Origin: Colletotrichum lupini
Taxonomy: Eukaryota > Ascomycota > Sordariomycetes > Glomerellales > Glomerellaceae
NCBI RefSeq assembly: GCF_023278565.1
Contig: NC_064676.1
Span: 2,170,001-2,234,000, forward strand
Direction: 5' to 3'
DNA: 64,000 bases
Part shown: piece by piece, positions 45,946-58,060 of the stretch
Layout of the letters: the number at the start of each line of letters is the position of its first letter
How positions within the stretch are numbered: the first letter of the stretch is position 1
Notes under the pieces: model-generated
Told to the model about the DNA's origin: nothing
Databases searched by the model: none
Seen by the model: only the letters and a program-made list of their open reading frames with translations
Made by a program: the position numbers and the translations under genes

Positions 45946-48387
45946 ATGGCGTCACTCAATCTGTCCATCAACGGACCCTCGATCAAGAGCAGCTACCAGG
46001 GAGTCATCAACGGCCCGCCCCCAAACTCGAGCTCCCCGACATACGCTCAATGGGCCTTGTTCTCAGTTCAGGCTCCTTTGGCCAATGCTTTCCAAGACAG
46101 CGGCAACAAGGAGAGTGTGCTGAAGGTCCAGAGCACTGGTGGTAAGTTCCCCCGCTCTTTCGCCCGAGCTCCCGACCTCGCTCGGGGGAAGACAATGCGC
46201 TGACATGTGTCCTTTCCCACGTAGATGGCGAGCTCTCGGAGCTCATCGAAGACTTCAACGAGGGCCGCATCCAGTTCGCTTTTGTCAAGGTCAAGGATCC
46301 CAACTCTGGCCTCCCCAAGCACGCCCTAATTGCTTGGTGCGGAGGCGGTGTCCCCGAGAGGACCAAGGGCTACTTCACCACCCATACCGCCGCCGTTTCC
46401 AAGATCCTCCACGGCTACCACGTCCAGATCACCGCTCGTTCAGACAGCGACCTCGAGCCAGAGAGCGTCATGCGCAAGATTGCCGATGCCTCCGGTGCCA
46501 AGTACTCAGCAGGCGGTTCCACGTCTTCCGCTGCCCCACCTCCGGTTGCCTCTAAGCCCGTCTTCACACCCACCACATCATCAAGCGGCGTCAACCCCAT
46601 CGTCGCCGCGCGAAACCGCAAGCCCGCAGGTGTCGACGAGGATGGCTGGGGAGACGATGCGCCTCAGGTGACTCGGTCCCAGCTGGAGAAGGTCGAATCT
46701 GCGTACAAGCCCACCAAGGTCAACATGGCAGAGCTCACGAAGCAACGGCAAGAACCCTCCGGCTTCAACGGAAACGGCTCCCAAGACAGGCCTGATGTCG
46801 TGAAGGGCGCATACCAACCCGTTGGAAAGGTGGACATTGCTGCGATTCGCGCCGCAGCGAAAAACCAGCAGGATGACAGGCCTGTCCCGGTCAAGGGTGC
46901 GTACGAACCCATCGGCAAGGTCGACATTGCAGCTATTCGCGCCAAGGCACAGAAGCCCTCAGAGGCTGCGGCACAGGAGCCCGAGGAAGACGAGCGGCCT
47001 AAGTCGCTGGCCGAGCGAAGTGCCGCATTCAACCAGTCAGAACGCTTGACGTCACTGCCGAAGCCCAAGGTCGCCAACAAGTTTGGCGGTGCGGCAGCTT
47101 TCACCGGCACTAAGGCCCCCGCGCCCGGTGGTCTTGGATTCGGCGCAACCTCCGCTCCCGCGCCTCCACCAGTGGGTGCCGCAAGCCGCACATTTGCCGA
47201 CCAAGGCGGCAAGACGCCAGCTCAGCTCTGGGCCGAGAAGAAGGGAAAGCAGGGCGGATCCGTATCCAACGTTGTCTCGCCTCCAGTCACTTCTCCGATT
47301 GGCGTTCAATCAACCGGCGAGTGGAAGAGCGGCTACTCTGGCAAGTCTTGGGGACCCGTCAAGATGCCCGAGTACGGCAAGGGCTCCATCAGCCAGGAGA
47401 ACACTGGCGAGGATGCCCAGCGAAGTGTCGAGACGCCCGCTTCTCCTAGTGGCGGCATTGGTGCCCTCAAGGAGCGCTTCACCGGCGGAGCCCCGCCTAT
47501 TCCCCGCGAGTCGCAGCCTCAGCAGCAGCAGCAGCCCCAGCAGCAAGAATACGATGAGCCGTCTCCTCCTCCCCCACCTAGCGGTTCCCGGCCTCCCCCG
47601 GCCGGTGGGTTCGCTCTACCCGGTCTGCCTTCTAGGCCAGCCCCTGAAGAGGAAGAGGAGGAGGAGGAGCCCCAGTCTCCCATCAGAGTTGCGCAGCCCG
47701 TATCTCGCGGACCCCAGGTCGAGATGGAGGCGCCCGAGGAGAGGGAACCTCCCCGCCCTATCCCTACTCAGCAAGAGCTACCCAGGGAGGAGGACCTTCC
47801 AGAAGACAACGATGCCGGCCGTGGCGCTGCCGCAGCTGTTGCAGAGCAATCGTTTGGTCAGGAGCAGGTAGCGGCGGGCCAAGCGGACACCGGCGGCAAA
47901 CGCGCTGTGATTCAATACGACTACGAAAAGGCGGAAGACAACGAGCTTGAGCTTCGCGAGGGCGAATATGTCACAAACATCGAGATGGTGGACGAGGACT
48001 GGTGGATGGGAACCAACTCCCGCGGCGAGAGCGGCTTGTTCCCCAGCAACTACGTCGAGCTTGTCGAGGATGAGCCTGAACCGGCGCCGGCGGCACGAAG
48101 CGCCCCTCCTCCCGCACCGGCTCAAGCGGAGCCGGAACCGGCAGCTGCCGCTGGCGGCCGAACAGCCACCGCGCAATTCGACTACGAGGCTGCTGAGGAT
48201 AATGGTAAGAAAAGCGCATCCCCTATTCTTTTGATACCCCAATGCTGACTCTTAGTCTGTAGAACTTTCGTTCCCCGAGAATGCAACGATCAAGGACCTC
48301 GAGTTCCCTGACGAGGATTGGTGGTTCGGTTCCTACGGTGGCAAGCAGGGTCTCTTCCCTGCCAACTATGTCCAGCTGGACAACTAG
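45946..48387 (+). CDS. ABP1: Actin-binding protein Abp1 (drebrin-like), ADF-H plus two SH3
   Basis: Exons are 45946..46141, 46225..48204 and 48263..48387, encoding 766 aa. The introns are 83 and 58 bp. The N-terminal ADF-H domain (1-140: YAQWALFSVQ, GRIQFAFVKVKDPNSGLPKH, ALIAWCGGGVPERTKGYF) binds F-actin in family members. The middle has two tandem copies of KGAYxPxGKVDIAAIRAxA (about 46804-46950), and Pro-rich and Gln/Glu-rich linkers. Two SH3 domains end the protein: AVIQYDYEKAEDNELELREG with DEDWWMG and GLFPSNYVEL, and ATAQFDYEAAEDNELSFPEN with DEDWWFG and GLFPANYVQLDN. The second SH3 is split by the last intron. Abp1 works at endocytic actin patches, activating Arp2/3 and recruiting Ark/Prk kinases. 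Two SH3 domains are usual for filamentous fungi, whereas S. cerevisiae has one. Confidence 0.97.
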
Positions 48388-49376
48388 GGATGGATTCATG
48401 GGTAGCGGTTAGAAAAAGTCGCCATGACGGCCAGCGACGAATCACGCCCTGGGCCTCCCAACCAAGAACAGTCTTGAGTTGTGAGGCGCTTAGCTGCGTT
48501 TGAGAGGAATAAAAACATCGGTCTTATTGTCCTGAGTTTGATTGACGAGAAGCTTGCAGCATTCCGTGATTCCGCCATAACCGTTCAACGCTCAGTAAAT
48601 GTAGATGTATGATATGTGCACACAAGCCCATGGACGATAATGGCGACTGAACGTTGGTGCTTTAGTCCATATCTTCATCTCATGTCACGTTGACCACAAG
48701 TTTCAATACTCATATTAGTGAGGTATACATATTGATTTGCCAAAAAAGAAAAAAAGAAGAAGAAAAGACTACCAAAGAAAGGAAGTCATTACGGCGCATA
48801 AAAAATGCGCCCACCGACAAATAATTCATCCAGATTTGACAGATAGATGGAGAGAACAGCGCCATGAACGCCCGTGGGGAAAAAGTAATCAACGAGGTCG
48901 CTGAACCCATCGTGAACCCCGTCCCTCCCAAAGTTTTCCACTTTCCTCCAATCGATTCGTCCCTATAACCATCCCAACTTCATTTCGTCGTCTCAGGTTT
49001 CGTGTTCTTTTGCGAGTTTGCTTTGCGCCAGTCGAGGCCGATTGAGCCGTGCGAGAGGCCACGTGGAAATAGAGCCGTCGATTTCCATCAATTTTCCTTC
49101 CTCTTGCCTGTCGTCGTCGTTTGGGAAATTTGTTGGGAGCCAATTACAGTTTTTTCTTCGACGTTAGGTATTCGCCGTGATCCCGTCGGGTTCCCCACTT
49201 TCTTTGGACGGAAACCACAGACCGTACTTTTGACACACCGAGGATGTCAGGTTTTTTGCTGAATCCCGCAAGTGAATTGAAAGAGAGAAGAAAAAAAACA
49301 TCATCTCTCGCTCTGGCTCTCATTTTGTTGATATGAGCTAAAGTGGGTGAGTGAAGGAGATTTTTTCTCAATTTAT
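48388..49376. other. Convergent 3' region, ABP1 / CYSTM gene
   Basis: About 990 bases with A-rich stretches near 48740 (AAAAAAGAAAAAAAGAAGAAG) and 49290. The 3' UTRs are presumed here. No further gene was recognised. Confidence 0.45.
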
Positions 49377-49930
49377 TTAGCAAACGTCGAAGCAGCACTC
49401 GCAACTGGGATATCGTCAGTCACCGTATATGATAATGGATTGAGATAAGGACAGAGAGAAAACTCACCATTCTGCGCAGCATTCGCACGTCTCGTCAATG
49501 ACGCAGCAACAGCACAGGGCGGCGAGACAGGCCGTCAAGCAGTTTCCGCCGCCCTGCTTCTTCTGCCGGGGCGCCTGCATGGGAGGCTGTTGCTGGTACT
49601 GCATGGGCGGCGGGCCGCCTTGGGGGTAGTAGCCGCCCTGCTGCTGCTGGTAGCCTCCTTGAGGGGGACCGTAGGCCTGAGAATGTTAGTGATTGTAGTT
49701 CGCATGTCAAATTCATGATTGTGAGCAAGGTAGAGGCCCGGCGCATGTAATCAAGCTGAGGCATTGGAATGCGCCAACGGAGAAGAATTGTCTGGGCGTG
49801 AGGAATGGGGGAGGACAAGACGAGGGTGAGTGCTTACAGCTTGGGGGTGCTGAGGGTAACCGCCTTGAGGAGGGCCATAGTTTTGGTTGTTGTAGTTGCC
49901 ACCCTGGTTGTAGTAGTCGTTGCTGGCCAT
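49377..49930 (-). CDS. Cysteine-rich tail-anchored CYSTM-domain protein
   Basis: Exons on the minus strand are 49930..49838, 49676..49468 and 49404..49377, encoding 109 aa. The first two exons encode a Gln/Gly/Tyr/Pro-rich cytosolic part (YGPPQGGY repeated). The second exon starts the CYSTM module (GGGNCLTACLAALCCCCVID), and the last 28-base exon adds Cys-Glu-Cys-Cys-Phe-Asp-Val-Cys-stop, so the end reads ETCECCAECCECCFDVC. Without splicing the last 63-bp intron (GTGAGT..CCCAG) the reading would stop at Trp-TGA and lose the conserved tail. CYSTM proteins are small membrane-associated proteins linked to stress tolerance in eukaryotes. The molecular role is unclear. Short exons make this gene easy to mis-annotate. 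Confidence 0.85.
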
Positions 49931-50789
49931 CTTGTGTACGTGTGTACTTGTTGTTGATTGCTTGAGATGTAGGTGAAACAATGAAGCTATTCAGAGAGCC
50001 GAATGATGGGGAGGATCTGATGGGGAAGACAGAGAGAGGCGAACTGGTGGATAAGAGTGAGTGTGTGAGATGAAAGAATTCCGAGACGGCAGCGGTAGAA
50101 GAAGAGCGGAAACGTGTGTCGATAAAAAGGGCTGTATGGAGTAAGGCACGGTAATAAGGCAGTGAAAGAGAGAAGTGGCCCAGTGACAGGTTCGAGGACA
50201 TCCCTGCTCTGCATCGAAAGTGACGGGCTGGGCGATGCTGCTTGGTGGCTCCCCCTCCTCTCCACCCCCCGTCCCACCTCAGTCACAGTGGAGGTGTAAG
50301 GTAGGTACGACGCATCAGCCCAGTACTTTCCAGTCTAAGCATTTTAGTTCCCATAGGCACGTATAGGCACGTAGTGTAGTGTAGCCTGTAGGTATTCCGT
50401 CGTCGGATGGGTACTTTGGTACCCTTACCCAGCTGCCACTGCCAGCCAGTATGCAGAGTGAAGTGCCCTGCGTGGTGTAGTCTACCTAGGGACCTACACA
50501 ATTTCTTTTTGCTGTGCTGAGGTCATTCGGAGAGAGCGATGAGCTGCGGCGCCGAGGAATCGAAGCTTTTTTTTTTCTTCTTCCCCAATCCCAAGACAGT
50601 GCCCCCCCGAGACAGCTGCGCATGCCGTAAAGTACCTAGGTAGCACTCCACTGGGACCGAATGAGCGAAAGAACCCCGACTTACCACCACGGACACGTTT
50701 TCAGGCGGGGCGGGGAGCCACGAAATACAATCGGCCAAGGCCCGATGAGCGCGATAGATTGAGGTACCCGCGAGTAATCCCGAACCCAA

Positions 50790-50806
50790 CTAACCACTAG
50801 GCTACC
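50790..50806 (-). other. tRNA A-box-like sequence
   Basis: The minus strand reads GGTAGCCTAGTGGTTAG, a near-perfect RNA polymerase III A box, preceded by GGGGGCCCC. A possible degraded B box (GCGGGTACCTCAATC) follows 25-40 bases on. No cloverleaf can be folded by eye, so I read it as a tRNA-derived relic. Confidence 0.3.
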
Positions 50807-53284
50807 GGGGCCCCCGTGTCCAATAATGGGAACTTTGCAGTGCTTGCATAGCACTCTTCCACAGTACCTAAAGACTCGGTTTAGACCCGGCATGGCTGAA
50901 GGTGATGACTGTTCCTTGCAGACCTGACCCAAAGCGCAGCGCAGCAGGGCCACAGCCGACACCGCCAGCGCCCCAGCCACAACTTGGGGAAAGGTGGATA
51001 CCGCCTGATTGGCCGGATGCGTGTCCCTGGTGGCGGCATGGTGATGCGTCCTCTCTCCCGTCTCTTTCTGTCTCCTTCTGTTTTTTTTTTTTTTTCGCCA
51101 TTGATGATGCTGCAAGTCTTTGAACGCCGATTTGTTCCCATGACCACATTCTGTTTGGAGGGAGCAGCTCGTGGGCGATTACCTTACCTTACCGCGCCTT
51201 ACAACCTTACCCACCTAAAAGCGCTCCGTCCCAATTTCCATCCATAGCTTTTCGCCATGGGCGCGGTGCATAGATGGACCGTCACTCGGTATATGCCGCA
51301 GCATTGAACGCCATGATGACAGATTCGATTCACCCTCAACGATACTCGGATTCCGAGGTTCGCGTTCGTGGCGTACTACCACGAATGAGGCACCCTTGGT
51401 TCGGGCCAGAGTGAGTCTAGGTAGGTCGTTAGGTGGTTAGCTGCCGCCAAAGTGGCTAGGACGGACGCTGGGCTCGTCTTCGCGCTTGACTTTCGCTGCT
51501 CCCACCTGCGATATGCATCTCCGTGGGCGCTTGCGTCGCATGGGAGGAAAGGGAAGAGGTGACGACGGCCTGGGAAAGGAGAGTCTTGTAGCTTCCAAGG
51601 TCGGTCGCACACGAAATGTAGTCATGCGACTGAGGCCACGTCCCCTGGCGAGACATTTCCAGCGTATTGTCTACGTCGCTCGTCCCGGCTGACCTGACCT
51701 TCTCACGCGGACCGGAGAGACACTTCTTCTTACTACTGTAGACTACCGGTAGTTATACTCGAATACATAACAAGACAGCCCAACATGAACAATACCCACA
51801 CAAGCACTGCAAGCTGGAGAGCCAGAAGCACCATGATGACACCCCAAATCCAAAACGTCAGGTGTCACTGTTTGAGGTTCTCTTCACATTTGATAGGGAA
51901 CCTCCTAAGAAACATCCACTTTGGTCAAAGGCATCGAGATGCCAGATGGATCCGGTACCCGCATGAACGTGCCGAACGAACTCCACCAGCAAACATTGGC
52001 GCGATTTGGGTGCCCTTCAATTCCCTCCCACACTTGCGCAGCAGACCCAACAGAACGAAGAGAGAACAGCGCACTGCAGCTGAGCCTCTCTTCTTGCCGC
52101 TGCGTCTGCTGCGTTCGTACCTATCGTATGCCGCACAGCAGAATGGAAACCACGCACGAGACTCAGCCACCGAAGCATTCAGTGATCCCATCGTACTGCG
52201 GTAGAGAACCATGCCGAGCATCCGCCGTTTCTCTTCTGATTGGCCGGAACTAAACCTCCCAGATCTCTAACGCTCACGAACGGGTATCACAGACGCACAC
52301 CAATCAATCAATCAATCACATGAGCTGCCAGATCTTACCTTTGGGTCTAAGTGATCTCTACCTAGGTTCACACGCTTTTGGCTGCCACAGCCCCGCCTAT
52401 CAGGAACGATGCCAGTAGAACCTTGGGCTCCAGTACTACCTACCTTACCATCCGTAGGTATTCGACCAGGTACGGAGTACCAACGACAGAAACGATCTGA
52501 CAATTCATGCCAAGCAAAGGGGTCCAGCCGCCCGGGCGCGGCCCCCTTCGAAGGAACGGTATCGCACCGTTCCTACCGTTCGAACCGCCAAGCTTTGCGG
52601 CGACGGCTGTCTCGACGTGTTGGCGTCTCAAACTCTCTCCAGTGCCACGCCCCATTCCCGCTTCTTGGCTGGTCTTGGTTCCCTTTGGAAACGCTCTCAT
52701 GTGGCCTGCCGCCGACTACAACTCGACTTTCTGTCAATTTTTTTTTCTTCTTCTTCTCGTCGGGTTTGGTCTTGGATAATTAGCCTACTTGTCAATAGCG
52801 TCATACCAGACGTCAAACCATATCTGGATGCCTACGTAACGCATATTTAGGTCACAAATCTCTAAGCAGATGGTTTGGTTTGATTGCCTAGCGCAAGGTA
52901 AGAGCAGCAGTAACAACAGTCGACATGTTTGATCTCCGGAAATCTGCTCGCGCCGGCCTCGGGGGGCCGAAACGGTCAATACCCGCCCAACCCTCAACCT
53001 TCAGCGTGACATTTTCTTTTTGCTCAGAAACTCCGAAAAAAGAAAGGGAATGCCGGAAAATCCGTCAATGGCGGGAACGCGGCGGAACGACAACCTGTAA
53101 CAAGAACAGGAAGAAAAAAAAAAGAGAGGAAGAGGACAAGACAAGGGCAGCAGCGTTTGATCGCCCAAATCAAGCCTTCGACAAGCACTTTTTCTTCGTC
53201 GCAGCGGTGGATCACCCGTTCCCCCGTTCCCCCTTCCCGTGTTCCATGTAGCAGTTTCCAACAAGCAAAACAGGCGTAGGCAGC

Positions 53285-53452
53285 AAAAAAAAAAAAAAAG
53301 GGGGGGGGGGGGAGGCGTGTCACCTACCCCCAACCCTAAAACCCCACCCCCCCCTCCCACTCCTCCCCCCCCCCCCCGATGGCCAACAAAAGAACTAGAA
53401 AAAAGAAAAAAGGGAGTGGAAAAAAAAAAAAAAAAAAGGGGGGGGGGGGGGG
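53285..53452. repeat. Cluster of A/G and C homopolymer tracts
   Basis: A15 then G13 (53285-53312), a C13 run (53365-53377), then A18 followed by G14 (53421-53452). The same A-run/G-run pair occurs twice within 170 bases. Homopolymer lengths may be inexact in the assembly. Confidence 0.9.
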
Positions 53453-54148
53453 AGCTATTGTACCTTACCTAGCTACTTAATTACCAGACCGTCTAGTTCA
53501 TTCTTCCCCCCTCACGAACCCGGAATCCCTAGGTCCGTCGGTGCTCTCTGGTTATCCCCTTCACTCCGTCCACCACACCCAACCCGGGACCCAATCATTC
53601 CCGTCGAGTTCGCAACTACGACTCGAAAGGAACTTGAACAAACTTGAGACGGTTCGCAGCCAAGAGGTCGGGGGCTGGAAGCAGCCGCCCAGGCTGTGGT
53701 GCTGTGGTGGTGCCAAACACTCGGGACCAAATCTGATAATCTATGCAAACAACTTCGTTTCAAGATGGGTGGCTGCCGAGCGCATCGCATGTCAAATCGG
53801 CGGCTCGCCGCGCGCCAAATCTGCATATGCCATGCGGCTGGGGCGGGACAAGCTACGTTCGCCAAGACTTGGCCCGTCATTTTTCAATATGTACCATTAC
53901 GTATCTATAAAGATGTAGATGTTCCTCTGGTGCGCAATGGTCCCCGCAACGAAATTTGAAATATATGTCATATTGCTTGCTGTATTTTTCGCTCTCAAAA
54001 TTTCGTTTCACACGTTCGTGTCTCTATAGTCACTTTGTAGATGACGCACTTCGCAAATGCTCACAACAACCACACTTATTATACACTATTCACCCATTGT
54101 TCTTTCATGCCTCGTGCTCCAACCCCAGTCCCCCCTCCCGTTGTATCA

Positions 54149-56536
54149 TCATCGCTCATACCTCGGCAGCTGTTCTGAGCCTGCTGCGTGGTGTTGGTGG
54201 CTGGATTGTCCAGTGCTTGCTTCTGTGCTGTAACTGTACTGCTGGCCGTAGTCGTCTTCATCCGCTAATACCGGCGCCGACGGCTCGGCGACGTCTGCTG
54301 GCGGTGCTGACGCCGATGCACTCGGCCCCGCATCGTAGTCGTCTGGGAATTCCGGTGGCGCGCTGGCTTCGACCAACAGCCGTTGCCGTTCGAGCTCCTG
54401 TTTGTCTTCTGTCCGCGCTTCTTGGTGTGTAGAAATGTCATCCAGCGTTGGCGCGGATGGCTCTTCCTCCACTCCATTTGCTCCACGATGATGCGATTGC
54501 GGTACGGGCTGGGGCCCATCCTCGGCGTCGTAGATATTCGGCTCCGGTGCTGATGCCCCTGACGGGCCTGCTTCTGACATCTGGGGCGGTCGACTCGGTA
54601 AAAGTCTCTCCTCTTGACGACGTGCCCGCTCTTTCTCCGTCATCCTCCCCTCGTCCGGAACTTGTGGGGGAGGTACGTAAGCTGGTGCTTGCATCTCCTC
54701 GGGAGGACTCGTGGGGTGTATCGTGATGGTGGGCTGCCGGCTGAGAGGAGCTGGCATCTCAGGAGGCTGCGGCCAGTAGCTCTCACCGTCGTCTGCGTGT
54801 ATGTCGTCGGTCGGCCAGGGGCTAGAAACCTCTTCCCTGCTGAGCGACCCTTCTCGCATTTGGTATGTCCGCAACGTATTACTCCGCCCACGCAACCTTG
54901 AGCTATCCGTAGAACCTAGAATAACCTCAAAAACGACAGAGATGACCCCTTTTTCGCGTCGTAACCGATCCGTATCTAACACATTTCCTCCCCACGAGTT
55001 GAGCGCCGCGTTGTTGCCATCGTTGGCCCCTGACCCGGGTGCGAACTGAGCCACCCTAGACTGGCCTCCACCTTGGAGTTGGCTCGCGAGCCTGCCACCC
55101 AAATCAACCAGGACCTCCACTTGGTACTTGAAGCTGACCATATCCCCGGGCACGCCTTTGATGGTCGGGAAGACATCTTCGGGCACCTTGAGCGATGCTG
55201 TCACCGTCGTTTCCAATGTAACCGGATCGATAATGAGCGGGGCAACGGACTGAGATAGGTCCTTTCGGAAGACGCTCAGTGACGAAGTCGAGGTTAGTGA
55301 CAAGCCGCCCAAACCGGTCCGTGACCGCGGGTAGTAGTCTTCTTTCGCCAGCTTGCGGGTCTCTTCTTTCGACATAATGTCTGCAAACATAGAGGCTGGC
55401 GGTGCCGTGTCAACCCTGCCTTGCCGGTACATGGTGACAATAACACCATGCATGCTCTTTATCCGTTTGATATGCTGCACCGAGACCTTAACTGACACTG
55501 TGTCACCTGGCAATGCGCCGCCCTTCAGCATCTCAATCGTTGCCGTGATCGTCTTTTCGTCGACAGCTTGCATTTTGGAGTTTGTCAGCGAGCTACTGGC
55601 CAGCTGAGGCTCAGCTCTTGCTAGACTGATGCCCGTGCTTGAGCTGACGGTACTGTCACCACTGACTTCGCTCTGTATATCCGTATGCGTTGGGCTTCGG
55701 GGATATTCGAGCGGATCGTGAGGGTGATCTTCTGTTGGCGCTGGTGACTCTACCGCACGCTCGGCATCGTGTTGATCGACATCTGACCCTTGCTCCGTAG
55801 TTTCCACTGTGGCCGGATTCTTTTCGTTGCCAGCGGTCCGCTTTCGTCTTGATTTCTTGGAGATGGGTTCGAGATAGATGGTTCGGGAGCGCGGCGGCGC
55901 GAGGGATCCAATGTCTATTTGCTCAACCAACTGGATTTTTCGATCGCAGGACGATGTCGGAGATATCGAGGTCGGACGCGTCAGAGTTGCTGTTATCATG
56001 TAGGAAATCGTGCCTCGTTCAAACTAAACGCACGCGCGTTAGCAAGTATGCCTTGTCGTGCCAGTCGCGGAATCCGGACGTACATCAATGCTACTAGGTA
56101 AGCCCTTTTCGGGGAACACTAAGTCAAACTTGAATTCGTATTTTCCGGCCTCCAACCTGCCCTCACCACTGAGCACCTGCTCGTCCTGAAAGAGCGATGC
56201 ATAGCCGTTGCCATGGTACTGCGCCGAGGAGCGTCCGGACAAGGCGGGTTTCGCGACGGGGGGCTCGCTGACGGCTGGCCCCTTGTGCACGCGAACGTAG
56301 CCATGCAGGGCAACAGTAAGATGGGTTATGCGGATGGGCTTGACTACGGTCAGGACTACAGCGCCATAGACATGGTCGCCAGCCGAGTACTGGCGGTGGG
56401 GGTCGTCGGGGCGGACGTGGAAGTCGGCGAGGTTACGCGAACGCGATCGGCTGGGTAGAGCGAAACGAGAGAAGAATGAGCGAGCGGAGGAGGTTGTTTC
56501 TTCGACGGAGCCGTTGGAATGCGAATATGCGCCCAT
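54149..56536 (-). CDS. palF: Arrestin-like pH-response regulator PalF/RIM8
   Basis: Exons on the minus strand are 56536..56084 and 56023..54149, encoding 775 aa. The 60-bp intron (GTACGT..TTTAG) joins PSSID to FERGTISYMITATL. The N-terminal arrestin domain starts FALPSRSRSRNLADFHVRPD and includes GDHVYGAVVLTVVKPIRITH and LPSSIDFERGTISY. The arrestin C-domain is at about residues 330-520 (KTITATIEMLKGGALPGDTV, HGVIVTMYRQGRVD, KGVISVVFEVILGSTDSSRL). The long tail is Pro/Glu/Ser-rich and acidic, with repeated PSAP-like motifs (EPSAPTLDD, EPSAPVLAD) that could bind ESCRT-I (inference). PalF/Rim8 binds the plasma-membrane sensor PalH and links it to ESCRT in the alkaline-pH pathway that activates PacC. 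The length is typical. Confidence 0.93.
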
Positions 56537-57578
56537 GTATGCAACGACTTGTGGGCCGGGCCTTTGGCGGTGTCGTGAAGTTGTGGGAGTCGTCGGTGGT
56601 GGTGGTGATGGTCGTGGCGGGTGGTGACGAGAACGGTGATGTCGGCGACGGTGGAGGAGTTGGCTGAGCGGAGAGGGTGGAAGGGCTCAGGCTCAGGCTT
56701 AGGTTCAGGCTCGGGGTGGAGATGGGGAAGGGGGCGCAGCAAAGGCGACTTGAGTTGCAGCCTCGACGTCGACATGCAATGAGGGGATTCGCACAGCGAC
56801 GCCTTGGTGGCTTACAGCTTTTGGCGGGGGGGTTAGTCGAGACTCGACGGTATTGTTGGACGTCCCAGTGGGTTTGTCTTGGCTCGAGGACGGGAAAACG
56901 GTAGGTCGGGCGGGCGGGTTCAGGACCGACTCCACGAGGTCTCGGTGTGTCGGGACGGTCAAGGGACCTGTGCTCTGGTCGTCTGGAGCACCTCAGTGTA
57001 GGGAGGTCTGCGTAGGGAGTAGGGAGTACGGAGTATGGGCCTTGGGGGTGGTTTAGGCGGGCGTGGGCGTGGCGGGCTGGCGGGCTGGTTGGGAGGGGGA
57101 ATTGATTTGATGATGGAATAGCTAGCAGGCAAGCTGGGATCTGAGAGATGCTGGCAGCGGATGTTCTTGGTTGCATATGCCAAGAGCGAAGAGGGAGCCT
57201 TGCCAAGAAAGCTTCGCTTTTTCTGGAAATCTCGAGGGTTCACAGTCTCAGATTGCCCGTGGGTGCCGGGGGTTCAGGAGAAAAACAACCTGAGGCAGGA
57301 GAAACTTGGGGCGACGGGGTCGGGGCCACGTAGTGTGTATTACTGTACAGATGGTACGCCGGATGTAGATTGCGCGGACGCGGACTTTGATTTCCCAAGG
57401 GCGAGGATATCCTGCCAGCAGCTCCCGCTATTCTGCACCCAAGTGTGGCTGCGGCCGCCACACGACCGCCGGTCTCGGGTACATACGTAAGCTGGGCTCT
57501 GCGTAGTCAGCATTTGAATAGGCTAGGCTAATCAGAGGCCGGTAATTAACTTGAATTATTTTAGTAAAAAGTACGGTA

Positions 57579-57668
57579 ATCGACGCGTTAGCCCAAGTCG
57601 ACGTATTAGCCCAAGTCGACGAATTAGCCTAAGTCGACGAATTAGCCCAAGTCGACGATTCCGTCGAA
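57579..57668 (+). repeat. 18-bp tandem repeat (GTCGACGAATTAGCCCAA units)
   Basis: Four and a half near-identical 18-bp units containing the SalI-like GTCGAC palindrome, varying at 1-2 positions. They are followed by shorter TTAGCCTAA units (57668-57690). Being a multiple of three, the repeat would translate as a six-residue RRISPS motif, but the frame is not credible as a gene. Confidence 0.9.
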
Positions 57669-58025
57669 TTAGCCTAATTAGCCTAATTACCCAGCTGCCC
57701 AGCTACCCAATTAACTCGCTCGAAAGGCTAGAACGAGGTCGAGGATTTGCGACGCTTATTCGGGTAGGTTAACTCTGCGAGGCGTTACTGCTTTTAATCA
57801 TAACTACTATCTCGTGGGTAGCCTCGTTAAGTACTACTCTAGCCTCGGATAGGGTAGCGCTAGCCGTAAAGTAGGCAGTCGTACTCTACGTAGTCGTATT
57901 AGTAAACAAAGGGATCGTTAACTTCGCGATTATTCTCTTCTTGCGGCATATTAACGTTAGGAATAGCTTTAATTAGTAGTAGCGGTAGCGGTAGCGACGG
58001 CGAGGTCGACGAAGTAGTGGTTATA

Positions 58026-58060
58026 AGTAGGTAGGTAGGTAGGTAGGTAGGTAGGTGGGT
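58026..58060. repeat. (GTAG)n microsatellite
   Basis: About seven tandem GTAG tetramers degrading into GTGG. Confidence 0.95.

Larger units (their letters stand above)
49931..54148. other. Longest intergenic region, between CYSTM gene and palF
   Basis: 4.2 kb with no supported gene. It holds a tRNA-like A box (50790-50806), many TAGGTACC/TACCTACC-type words, a (CAAT)4 repeat at 52300-52317, and a cluster of A, G and C homopolymers at 53285-53452. ORFs such as + 51785-52204 or minus 53001-53360 are composition-driven. The CYSTM-side 500 bases probably contain its promoter. Confidence 0.45.

Noticed and set aside
57597..57668. CRISPR array
   Set aside because: The 18-bp units are directly contiguous with no spacers, in a fungal genome.
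57551..57772. Gene encoding RRISPS hexapeptide repeats
   Set aside because: The repeat is an 18-bp tandem array in a mutated insert. The open frame follows from the repeat length and has no support on either side.
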